Assembly: GCA_016212855.1 (NCBI GenBank)
Contig: JACRDP010000019.1
Coordinates: 109,393-173,392 of the forward strand
Direction: 5' to 3'
From: Elusimicrobiota bacterium
GTDB lineage: Bacteria; Elusimicrobiota; Elusimicrobia; UBA1565; UBA9628
Length of the DNA stretch: 64,000 nucleotides
In this document: one piece after another, positions 1 through 7,537 of the stretch
Numbering within the stretch: position 1 is the stretch's first letter
Layout of the letters: each line of letters opens with the position of its first letter
The notes under the pieces: generated by a model
Seen by the model: the letters and a program-made list of their open reading frames with translations, nothing else
Databases searched by the model: none
What the model was told of the DNA's origin: nothing
Translations under genes and position numbers: made by a program

Positions 1-7
1 ATGTCCT

Positions 8-3000
8 CTAGTGTCCGGCGCTGACCCGCGCGTCCGCGTCGCGCTCGGCCTGGCGCACCGCGCGGACGACCGCGGCCGAGTTCTCCGCGGTCTTGCCGCT
101 CTCGACGCGCACGAGCAGGCTGTACGCCGCGGGCACGACGAACAAGGTCAGGAAGGTCGAGACCGAAACGCCGCCGATCAGGGACAGCGCCATCGGCACC
201 GTCGTCTCCGAACCCGCGCCGCGCGAGAGCGCGGTCGGGATCGCGGCCGCGATCGTCGCGACCGACGTCATCAGGATCGGACGCAGGCGGATGGGACAGG
301 CGTCGAGGAGCGCCGCGCGGGGCTCGAAGCCCTCCTCGCGGCGCTGGTTGGTGAAGTCCACGAGCATGATCGAATTCTTCTTGACCAGGCCCATGAGCAG
401 GAGCAGGCCGATCATCGAGTTGATGTTCAGGCTCCGGTCGAAGGCGAGCAGCGTGAGGAACGCGCCGGACATGCTGAACGGGAGCGCCAGCAGGACCGTG
501 AACGGGTGCACGAAGCTGTTGAACTGCGAGCCCAGCACCATGTACGCGACCAGGATGCCGAGGACCAAGGCGAACAGCAGGCTTTGGAACGACTCCTTGA
601 ACGTCTGCGAAGAGCCCGACAGGACGACGTGGTAGCCGTCGGGAAGGACTTCCTTGGCGAGCTTTTCGATGTCGGCGAGTACCGTCGCCTGAGACTTGCC
701 CGGGGCGACGTTGGCGAAGATTCCGACGGAGCGCTCGCGGTCCTTGCGCGTGATCGCGAGCAAGGTCGGCTGCTCCTCGATGTCCACGACCTCGGAGAGG
801 CGGATCATCTCGCCGCGCACGTTGCGCACGTACAGGGACCGGATCGCCTCGGCGTCGAGGCGGTCGCGCGTTTCGGCGCGCACGCGCACGTCGTAGCGGC
901 GGCCGTTGTCGGTGAACAGGCCCGAGCGCACGCCGCCGATCATCGCGTTGATGGTCGCCCCGATGCTTTGGATGGAGACGCCGCGCGCATAGGCCTTCGC
1001 CCGGTTCGGGTGGACCCGGATTTCCGGCAGACCAGTTTTATAATCGGTATCGACGTCGACGACCGAGCCGGTCTTCTCCAGCTTCTCCTTGAGCTCGAGC
1101 GAGGACTTCACGAGCGTGTCCCAGTTCGGGCCGCGCACGGTGAATTCGATGGGGAAGCCGCGCGAGGACGAGAAGCCGCCCTGCGAGAGGTCCATGATGA
1201 AGGCGCGCATCGACGGAATCTTATTGAGGTCCGATCTAGCCGCGGCCATCATCTGGCCCTGGGTGATCTTCGAGCCGTCGGGGTTGCGCGGGCGCTCGCC
1301 CAACGGCTTCATCGTCAGGAACATCATGCCGGAGTTGACCTCGCCGCCGCCGAAGCCGCCGACCGCCGAGTAGTAGCGGTTGAGCGCGGGCTGCTTGAGC
1401 AGCCAGGCCTCGACCTCCTTGAATTTGCCGTCGGTGAACTCCATCGAGGAGCCGACCGGCGTCTCCAGGCGCATCATGAACATGGACTGGTCCTGCGCGG
1501 GCGTGAATTCCTTGCGCAGGAACTTCACCGAGATCATGGAGAGCGCGAAGAACAGCGCGGCGGAGCCGATCACGGTCCAGCGCCGGTCGAGAGTCCAAGC
1601 CAGCCGGGTCCGGTACCGCTCGGTGAGATTCGCGAACACGCGGTCGACGGCCTGGATCAGGCGGTTGCCGTGCGACGCCGTCTCCAGGAACTGGGAGCAG
1701 CGCATCGGAGCGAGCGTCAGCGCCTCGAGCAAAGAGAAGCTCACGGCCGCGGAGATCGTCACTCCGAACTGGAAGAAGAACTTGCCGATGATGCCCTTCA
1801 TGAACACGACCGGCAGGAAGATCGCCAGGATGGCCAAAGTCGCGGCGGCCGCGGCGAAGGCGATCTCGCGGGCGCCGAAGACGGCGGCGGTGAGCTTGTC
1901 CTGGCCGAGCTCGCGGTGGCGCACGATGTTCTCGAGCACCATGATCGCGTCGTCGACGACGATGCCGATCGACAAGGTCAGGCCGAGCAAGGTGAACGCG
2001 TTCAAGGTGAAGCCCAGGAAGTAGGTCACGATGAAGGTGCCGAGCACCGAGGTCGGGATCGCGAGGAGAACGTTGACGGTCGACGACCAGGAGCCGAGGA
2101 ACAGCCAGCACACCAAGGAGGTCAGAATCGCCGCGAGCAGCAGATGCTTGGTGAGCTCGTGGACCGACTGCTTGATGAACTGAGTCGAGTCGAAGTTGAC
2201 GCCGAGCTTCATTCCTTTCGGAAGCCCCTTTTCCAATTCCTTAAGCTTCACCTTGACGCGGTCGGCGATCTGCACGGCGTTGGCCCCTCTTTGCTTGCGA
2301 ATCCCGATCCCGACCGCGCGAGATCCGTTGACTCGGGAAATGCGGCGCTGATCGGCGAGCCCGTCCTCGATCCTCGCGACGCGCCGAAGCGGTATGGGGA
2401 TGTGGATGGGCTGGCCGCCGCGCTGCGTGATCAGAAGGTCGCCGAATTTGGCGGGATCGGATATCTCGCCCAGAGTCCGGACGTTGAACTCCTTGGTCGG
2501 GGTCTCGATCTGTCCGGCGGGGATCTCGGCGTGCTCGCGGCGAATCGCGGCGAGCACGTCCTCGACCGTGATCTGCTCGGCCTTCATCTTGTCGGCGTCG
2601 AGCCACACGCGCAGGTTGCGCGCGATCAGGCCGCCGAGAAAGATGTCGCCGACGCCGGGCACCGTCTGGAACTTGTTCTTGAGAACGTCCTGCGCGTAGA
2701 CCATGAGGTCCTTGACCGGCACGTCGCCGGACAGCGCGAGCCACAGGATGGGCTGGTCCTCGGGGTTGACCTTCATGACGATGGGGGGATCCATGTCGCG
2801 CGGCAGGCGTTGCTGGGCCTGGGCGATCTTGGTCTGGATCTCCTGAAGAGCGACGTCGACCGGCCGGTCCAGCTCGAGCTCGACGGTGATCGACGCCTGG
2901 CCGAGCTTGGAGGACGAGGAAATCTGCTTGACGCCCTGGACGCTCGTGACCGCGTCCTCGAGGATGTCGACGACCTCCGCCTCCATGATCTCCGGCGCCG

Positions 3001-3160
3001 CGCCGTCCCAGGCCACGGTGATGTTCACCACGGGGAAGTCCACGTCGGGCATCTGCGACACGCCCATGCGGCTGTAGCCGACCCAGCCGAAGATCATGAG
3101 CGCGAACATCAGCATCCAGGCGAAGACGGGATTCTTGATCGAAAGGTCAGAGATGGTCAC
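8..3160 (-). CDS. RND-family multidrug efflux permease
   Basis: Inner-membrane proton-driven efflux pump of the AcrB/MdtB (HAE1) type, about 1050 residues, full length for the family. The reading frame is open further upstream, but those residues are a shadow of the TolC gene. The GTG start chosen begins the typical N-terminus (ISDLSIKNPVFAWML) and overlaps the TolC stop as GTGA. The proton-relay acidic pair is visible in TM4 (GIVVDDAIMVLEN) and the lysine in TM10 (GLVKKNSIMLVDF). Two porter and docking regions with the expected internal duplication are present. It is last in a TetR-TolC-RND unit. No periplasmic adaptor is seen between these genes, so it must lie beyond the left edge or elsewhere. 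Substrate unknown. Confidence 0.95.
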   Translation of the reverse strand: MTISDLSIKNPVFAWMLMFALMIFGWVGYSRMGVSQMPDVDFPVVNITVAWDGAAPEIMEAEVVDILEDAVTSVQGVKQISSSSKLGQASITVELELDRPVDVALQEIQTKIAQAQQRLPRDMDPPIVMKVNPEDQPILWLALSGDVPVKDLMVYAQDVLKNKFQTVPGVGDIFLGGLIARNLRVWLDADKMKAEQITVEDVLAAIRREHAEIPAGQIETPTKEFNVRTLGEISDPAKFGDLLITQRGGQPIHIPIPLRRVARIEDGLADQRRISRVNGSRAVGIGIRKQRGANAVQIADRVKVKLKELEKGLPKGMKLGVNFDSTQFIKQSVHELTKHLLLAAILTSLVCWLFLGSWSSTVNVLLAIPTSVLGTFIVTYFLGFTLNAFTLLGLTLSIGIVVDDAIMVLENIVRHRELGQDKLTAAVFGAREIAFAAAAATLAILAIFLPVVFMKGIIGKFFFQFGVTISAAVSFSLLEALTLAPMRCSQFLETASHGNRLIQAVDRVFANLTERYRTRLAWTLDRRWTVIGSAALFFALSMISVKFLRKEFTPAQDQSMFMMRLETPVGSSMEFTDGKFKEVEAWLLKQPALNRYYSAVGGFGGGEVNSGMMFLTMKPLGERPRNPDGSKITQGQMMAAARSDLNKIPSMRAFIMDLSQGGFSSSRGFPIEFTVRGPNWDTLVKSSLELKEKLEKTGSVVDVDTDYKTGLPEIRVHPNRAKAYARGVSIQSIGATINAMIGGVRSGLFTDNGRRYDVRVRAETRDRLDAEAIRSLYVRNVRGEMIRLSEVVDIEEQPTLLAITRKDRERSVGIFANVAPGKSQATVLADIEKLAKEVLPDGYHVVLSGSSQTFKESFQSLLFALVLGILVAYMVLGSQFNSFVHPFTVLLALPFSMSGAFLTLLAFDRSLNINSMIGLLLLMGLVKKNSIMLVDFTNQRREEGFEPRAALLDACPIRLRPILMTSVATIAAAIPTALSRGAGSETTVPMALSLIGGVSVSTFLTLFVVPAAYSLLVRVESGKTAENSAAVVRAVRQAERDADARVSAGH

Positions 3161-4434
3161 AGCGGGCCTCCGGGAACGCCCGCGGCGACTTCGAGCCGCA
3201 CGCGGGACCAATAAGCGTCGAGGCGCGCCGCGTTCTGCTGCAGGCGCGTCTGCTGAAGCACGTTGAGGCTGCCGAGGACCTCGAGGTTGGTGACCTGGCC
3301 GAGCTTGTAGTCCTGGGTCTGGGCCTTCGCGTTCTCCTCGGCGAGCGAGGCGGCGACGTCGAGCGCGGCCGTCACGGACCCCGCGGACACGAGCTGCTGG
3401 TGGGCCGAACGCGCGTCGAGCTCGGCGATACGCACCGCTTCGGAAAACGCGGCCTCGGCGGCCTTGCGCCGGGCCTCCTGCTGGCGCGTCTGCGCGCCGA
3501 TCTCGCCTCCTCCATAGAGTGGGAGGGAGCCGGTGATCGTCGCGTCCCAACGCACGTCGGTGGTGAAGCTCGGGGGACGATGGAAGTAGTAGTTGGCGTC
3601 GAGCGCGATGACCGGCCAGCGCTGGCGCGAGGCGACCTTGACCGAGCGCACGGCCGCTTCGGCTTCGGAGCGGCGGGCCGCCACGTCGGCGCGCGCGCGC
3701 GCCTTGGCCAGGACGGACTCCAGGGCCGGGGGCGCGGCGGGCGCCGGCGGCGGCTCGGGGGACAGCGGCTCCTCCAGCCCGGTCAAGAACCCCAGTCTGA
3801 ACTGGGCGACTCGCTCGACGGCGCGAGCGCTCTCGAGCGAGGCGACCTGCTGGGCCACCTGGGACTCCGCGGCCAGCAGCTCGCTCGCGCGGGCGCGGCC
3901 GACCTTGCGGAACTCCTGGAGGTCCTTAACCCGGTCGCGCGTGATGTCCACCAGCGCCGCGCGGATGCGGATCTCGTCCTGCGCCGCGCGCAGGTCCAGG
4001 TACGCGCGCACCGCGTCCTGATACAGAAGCTCCTTGGCGCGCTGAAGCCGGAACTCGGCCGCGACGCCGAGGTCCTTGGACGCGCGGAACGCCAGGAACT
4101 CGCGCAGGCCGGAAAACAGAGGTTGGTGAAGATTCACCCAGCCCTGCTCGCGCTGCTTCTGGAGAAAGAGCCCGGATTGTCCTTTCGGCACGTCTTGAAA
4201 CGTCTCCGTGCCCATGACGGAGAGGTGGGGAACGATATGCGAGTAGATTTCATCCGCCTTCGCCAGCGTCTCGTCGTACGTCGCGCCCGAGATCGCGATC
4301 TGTTCGCTGCGCGCCAGCGCGAGTTTGTACGCCTCGGCCAAGGCGATCGGACGGCCCGGCGCCGGCGCGGTCGACGCGGTCTGCGCCCGGACGGAGAGGG
4401 GGAAGACGAGGACGCTCAATAAGAGAAGCTTCAC
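3157..4434 (-). CDS. TolC-family outer-membrane efflux protein
   Basis: Outer-membrane channel partner of the RND pump encoded just downstream. About 425 residues, with a signal peptide (KLLLLSVLVFPLSVRAQ) followed by two repeats of the outer-membrane efflux protein fold: long heptad-rich helices with DLRAAQDEIRIRAALVDI in the first half and ARSAHQQLVSAGSVTAAL in the second. The GTG start overlaps the TetR stop (GTGA), and its own stop overlaps the RND start the same way, so the three genes are probably translationally coupled. A longer in-frame ATG upstream lies inside tetR and would destroy the signal peptide. Confidence 0.93.
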   Translation of the reverse strand: MKLLLLSVLVFPLSVRAQTASTAPAPGRPIALAEAYKLALARSEQIAISGATYDETLAKADEIYSHIVPHLSVMGTETFQDVPKGQSGLFLQKQREQGWVNLHQPLFSGLREFLAFRASKDLGVAAEFRLQRAKELLYQDAVRAYLDLRAAQDEIRIRAALVDITRDRVKDLQEFRKVGRARASELLAAESQVAQQVASLESARAVERVAQFRLGFLTGLEEPLSPEPPPAPAAPPALESVLAKARARADVAARRSEAEAAVRSVKVASRQRWPVIALDANYYFHRPPSFTTDVRWDATITGSLPLYGGGEIGAQTRQQEARRKAAEAAFSEAVRIAELDARSAHQQLVSAGSVTAALDVAASLAEENAKAQTQDYKLGQVTNLEVLGSLNVLQQTRLQQNAARLDAYWSRVRLEVAAGVPGGPL

Positions 4435-5039
4435 AGGGACACCCCGCTCCCCTCGAGGAAGAAGCCGACCACCTTCTCGGCCTCCTTCTCCAAAGGCTTG
4501 TCGTGGCCTTCCATGATCTTGCGCATCGTCGCGACGCGGCACAGGCCGAAGAAGGCGCCGGCCGCGAAGCCCGCGTCGGGCATGGAACGGCCGCCGTCCT
4601 TCGAAGCGAGGACGAGCAACGCCTTCAGGCGCCCGTGGTTGGCCCGGAATTTATCCATCAGCTTGCCGCAGGACTTGTCGCCGCAGCCGGGGAACCGTCC
4701 GGTGCTGAACTGGGCCATGAAGTCGCGGCTGTGATCGAAATGAGTCAGCACGACCTTCGCCGTCGCGACGAGCAGGTCCTTGCCCGTCAAGCCGGTCTTG
4801 GCCAGCGCCTCGAGCTCGAGGCCGATGCCGTCGACGAGGTCGGCGAATGCGGCGGTGAAGAGTTCGTCCTTGCTCTTGAAGTAAAGGAACAACGTGCCTT
4901 TGGCCACGCCCGCCTCGGAGGCGATGTCGTCGAGCACGATATCTTGAAAGCCCCTCTTGACCAATAGGCGGCGCACGGCCGCGAGGATGAGGCGCTTCTT
5001 GGAATCGGGATCGCGGACGACGGTTTTCACGGTGGCCAT
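4431..5039 (-). CDS. TetR-family transcriptional regulator of efflux operon
   Basis: 202-residue TetR/AcrR repressor. The N-terminal helix-turn-helix is clear (VLDDIASEAGVAKGTLFLYFKSKDELF, about residues 36-62), followed by an all-helical ligand domain containing several cysteines (GCGDKSCGK) that could matter for ligand or metal sensing. It is the first gene of the tetR-tolC-RND unit. A purine-rich Shine-Dalgarno (AAGGAAG) precedes the ATG. A 28-bp palindrome lies just upstream, consistent with autorepression of the whole operon. Inducer unknown. Confidence 0.93.
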   Translation of the reverse strand: MATVKTVVRDPDSKKRLILAAVRRLLVKRGFQDIVLDDIASEAGVAKGTLFLYFKSKDELFTAAFADLVDGIGLELEALAKTGLTGKDLLVATAKVVLTHFDHSRDFMAQFSTGRFPGCGDKSCGKLMDKFRANHGRLKALLVLASKDGGRSMPDAGFAAGAFFGLCRVATMRKIMEGHDKPLEKEAEKVVGFFLEGSGVSL

Positions 5040-5056
5040 GGTTTTGACTTCCTTAC

Positions 5057-5084
5057 ATTAATGACTGACTGGTTAGTCATTAAT
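5057..5084. promoter_or_regulatory. Palindromic operator upstream of tetR
   Basis: Perfect inverted repeat with 10-bp arms (ATTAATGACT / AGTCATTAAT) around the 8-nt spacer GACTGGTT. The core TGACTGACTGGTTAGTCA resembles operators of TetR regulators that control RND pumps. It starts 18 bp upstream of the tetR ATG, where a bound repressor would block transcription. Inferred target: the adjacent TetR protein. Confidence 0.8.
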
Positions 5085-5144
5085 AATATACCACGGCAAG
5101 GGCGGATTGTCCAGCGCGGTCGCTTCTCGGCGCCGCGACTGGGA

Positions 5145-5172
5145 GACGATTTTATCTTAAGGTAAAATCGTC
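5145..5172. repeat. Inverted repeat between tetR operator and DUF1304 gene
   Basis: Perfect 10-bp arms GACGATTTTA / TAAAATCGTC with the 8-nt centre TCTTAAGG. It lies 5 bp beyond the stop of the DUF1304 gene. It may terminate that transcript or be a second operator; there is no clear T-tract on either side. Confidence 0.5.
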
Positions 5173-5176
5173 CGAC

Positions 5177-5536
5177 TCAATGGCCGGCGCGGAGAAGAAC
5201 GAGCGCCGCCGCCGCGGGCAGCGCCTGAATCAGAAAGATTCGAGGGCTCGCGGTCGCGGCGCCGAAGACGCCCGCGACGACGACGCAGCCCAGGAAGAAG
5301 GTCTTGAGGGGAAGTCCGGCTTCCGGGGCCGCGAACAGGCCCCACACCAGTCCCGCCGCCAGGAAGCCGTTGTACAGGCCTTGGTTCATCGCGAGTCGCG
5401 CCGACGAAGCGGCGGCTTCGGCCGTCTGACCGAACACCTTGAGTCCGAGCGGCGTCGTCCAGAGAAACATCTCGAGAACCAGGAAAGCCGCGTGTTCGAG
5501 GGCGACGAAGGCGATCAGCGGCGTGGACGGCCTCAT
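5177..5536 (-). CDS. DUF1304 family small membrane protein
   Basis: 119 residues with four predicted membrane helices. The family signatures LEMFLW near residue 20 and MNQGLYNGFLAAGLVWGL mid-protein match DUF1304 proteins, whose function is not established. The ATG overlaps the stop of the preceding lipoprotein gene (ATGA), making it the last gene of an lpxD-lipoprotein-DUF1304 unit. A role in the envelope is inferred only from that context. Confidence 0.85.
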   Translation of the reverse strand: MRPSTPLIAFVALEHAAFLVLEMFLWTTPLGLKVFGQTAEAAASSARLAMNQGLYNGFLAAGLVWGLFAAPEAGLPLKTFFLGCVVVAGVFGAATASPRIFLIQALPAAAALVLLRAGH

Positions 5537-5769
5537 TGCGAAACTTTGTTCGCTTCGCTCGCGCTCTTGTTCGCCGCGTCGGCCTTCGTCTTGGCGTCCG
5601 AAGCCTTCTTGACCTGGTCCTGCAGGCCGCTCACGTACTTTTCTGCGGCGTTTTGCTCGGCGACCGGTACCGGCGCCGGTGCCGCGACAGGCGCGGCGGC
5701 CTCGACGGCGGGCGCCTTCGGTTTGCAGGCGGCGAGGAGAACGACGGCGAGCAGCGCGAGAATCTTCAT
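5533..5769 (-). CDS. Small Ala/Lys-rich lipoprotein
   Basis: 78-residue protein starting MKILALLAVVLLAAC: a lipoprotein signal with lipobox LAAC and Cys15 as the lipidation site. An Ala/Pro/Val-rich linker follows, then a polar Lys/Ala/Asp helix reminiscent of Lpp-like coiled segments. The ATG overlaps the lpxD stop (ATGA), and its stop overlaps the next start. No family recognised; an outer-membrane-associated structural role is a guess from size, lipidation and neighbour. Confidence 0.8.
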   Translation of the reverse strand: MKILALLAVVLLAACKPKAPAVEAAAPVAAPAPVPVAEQNAAEKYVSGLQDQVKKASDAKTKADAANKSASEANKVSQ

Positions 5770-6788
5770 GACGTTTTCTCCGTGAGCTTGGCTTCGAGGT
5801 CGCGCACGCGCGTCATCAGTTCCGGCAGCTTCGCGAGCGCGGCGTTCATCTTGTGCATCTCGCGCGCGGGGCGCGCGGGCACGCCGAAGTAAGCCTGCTT
5901 GGGCTCGGTATCCTGCGCGACGGCGGAGAAGCCCATCACGATCGAGCCGGGCGCGATGAAGAGATGATCCTTGATGATGACCATGCCCGAGATCATCGCG
6001 CCGTCGCCGACGGTCACCGACCCGCCGAGCGCGCTGTTGCCGACGATGTAGATCCACTTGCCGACGCGGCAGTTGTGGCCGATGTGAACCTGGTCGTCGG
6101 TCTTGGTGAACTGGCCGATCGTCGTGCTCTCGATCGTGGCGCGGTCGACGGTGTTCGAGGCGCCCAGCTCCACGTCATCGGAGATGACGACGTTGCCGAT
6201 GTGGGGGATCTTGTGGCGCTCGCCCGGGCGGTCGTAGAAGCCAAAGCCGTCGGCCCCGATCACGGTGCCGCCGTGGATGAGGCAGCGCTTGCCGATCACG
6301 CAGTCGTAGCCGATCACGACGTTGGCGCGGATCACGGCGTCGTCGCCGATGACGGCGCGCTCCTCGATCACGGCGCCGGGGTGGATCACGCTGCGCGCGC
6401 CGATCTTCGCGCCTTCCCGGACGACGGCACCGGGCAGCACGCTCGCGGTCGGATCGATGGAGGCCGTCTTGTCCACATGCGCGCCGGCGTGGACGCCCGC
6501 GGCGTGCTTGGGCTTCGCGTCGAACAGCGAGAGGAGCTTGATGAGGGCGAGCCGCGCGTCGCCCGCGGCGATCAGCGCGCGGGGGAACTCGCCGGCGAGC
6601 TCGGCGGTGGTCAGGATCGCGCCGTTGCGGGCCGCGAGCGGGTGGCGCTTGAGCACCGCCTTCGACTCGATGAAGTACACCCGGTGATCTTCGAGAGCCT
6701 GCTCGGGAGAGAGGCGCTCGATGTCCCGCGGCCCGGCGATCTCGTAAGAGCCCTCGCCTTTGACCTCGGCGCCCAGCAGACGGCCCAA
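5766..6788 (-). CDS. lpxD: UDP-3-O-acylglucosamine N-acyltransferase
   Basis: Third step of lipid A synthesis: transfers a 3-hydroxyacyl chain from ACP to the 2-amino group of UDP-3-O-acyl-glucosamine. The N-terminal uridine-binding domain covers about residues 1-95. Left-handed beta-helix hexapeptide repeats follow (GAVVREGAKIGARSVIHPGA), then a C-terminal helix. The catalytic histidine lies in DQVHIGHNCRVGK, and the GADGFGF loop is present. The TTG given here is the first recognised start codon in frame, but no ribosome site is at a proper distance from it. The family-typical N-terminus (x-LSEL) and a GGAGGAG sequence point to a start five codons earlier, at an ATC codon (first base 6803). 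lpxA, fabZ and lpxB are not in the window. Confidence 0.93.
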   Translation of the reverse strand: MGRLLGAEVKGEGSYEIAGPRDIERLSPEQALEDHRVYFIESKAVLKRHPLAARNGAILTTAELAGEFPRALIAAGDARLALIKLLSLFDAKPKHAAGVHAGAHVDKTASIDPTASVLPGAVVREGAKIGARSVIHPGAVIEERAVIGDDAVIRANVVIGYDCVIGKRCLIHGGTVIGADGFGFYDRPGERHKIPHIGNVVISDDVELGASNTVDRATIESTTIGQFTKTDDQVHIGHNCRVGKWIYIVGNSALGGSVTVGDGAMISGMVIIKDHLFIAPGSIVMGFSAVAQDTEPKQAYFGVPARPAREMHKMNAALAKLPELMTRVRDLEAKLTEKTS

Positions 6789-6815
6789 TTCAGAAAGTGT
6801 GATAGCTCCTCCGTT

Positions 6816-6843
6816 TTGACCCGGCCGGCAATTCTACTATACT
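6816..6843 (+). promoter_or_regulatory. Sigma70-type promoter, leaderless gene
   Basis: TTGACC (6816-6821), 16-bp spacer, TATACT (6838-6843), then 7 nt to the ATG of the next gene. The expected transcription start falls on or next to the A of the ATG, so the mRNA should lack a leader. Confidence 0.75.
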
Positions 6844-6850
6844 CATCGAC

Positions 6851-7531
6851 ATGGAACCCGTCCCCGGCGCTGTCGCGGCGAAGCCCAAGCGCGGCTGCCT
6901 GTTTTACGCCGCGGTCACGGCCGGCGTCCTCCTCATCCTCGCGCTGGGCACGGCGGTCCTCTCGATCGCTCTCGCCCGGAACGCGCTCATCGGCTGGACG
7001 CAGACCGCTCCCGCGGCCTTCGCGCAGGCGACAGGCTCGACGGAGCGGACCGCGGAGCTGGAGAAATCGTTCAAGGACTTCCAGGACAGCGTCAAAAAAA
7101 CCGGGCCGGCCGCGCCGCTCAGCTTGACCGGAGAAGACATCAACGCGTTGATCGCCTTGAAGTCCACGCCGGCGGAGCCCCTCAAGAATTGGCTCCACGT
7201 CGCCATCGACAGCGACGTCTTCAAGGGGCAGGTCAGCCTCCCGTTGGGCGAGTTCGGCGTGCCGTTCATGAAGGGGCGCCATCTCAACGCCGACGCGGCG
7301 TTCAAGGCGTCCTTGGCCGACGGCGTGCTCATCATCACGGCCGAATCCATCGCGCTGAAGGGCGAGCCGATCTCCGAGTCGATCATGTCCCCGCTGAGAA
7401 AGGAAAATTTCGCCCGGGACGTTTACCGCCGCCCGGACACGGCCGAAGCCATCAAGAGATTTGAAAGCATCGAAATCAAGGATGGGCGGCTCACCGTCAA
7501 GCTGCGCGAAAACCGCACCGAGGAGAAGTAG
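6851..7531 (+). CDS. Membrane-anchored protein of unknown function
   Basis: 226 residues. A short Pro/Lys-rich cytoplasmic tail ends in a Cys (PKRGC), followed by one strong membrane helix (about residues 19-42) and a roughly 180-residue extracytoplasmic domain. That domain looks like alternating strands and helices (LSLTGEDINALIAL; LADGVLIITAESIALKGEPI). No family recognised with confidence. It starts leaderless from the promoter just upstream and lies 6 bp before the M16 peptidase gene, so co-transcription is likely. Confidence 0.75.
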   Translation: MEPVPGAVAAKPKRGCLFYAAVTAGVLLILALGTAVLSIALARNALIGWTQTAPAAFAQATGSTERTAELEKSFKDFQDSVKKTGPAAPLSLTGEDINALIALKSTPAEPLKNWLHVAIDSDVFKGQVSLPLGEFGVPFMKGRHLNADAAFKASLADGVLIITAESIALKGEPISESIMSPLRKENFARDVYRRPDTAEAIKRFESIEIKDGRLTVKLRENRTEEK

Positions 7532-7537
7532 CCTGCT

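Noticed and set aside
11..3214. 1067-codon open frame antisense to the RND gene
   Set aside because: Low-complexity Arg/Glu/Asp/His-rich translation with no family motif; the opposite strand encodes an intact efflux permease. Typical artefact of high third-position GC.
4434..4542. Longer start for the TolC gene
   Set aside because: The extra N-terminus is the antisense-type shadow of tetR and would bury the signal peptide.
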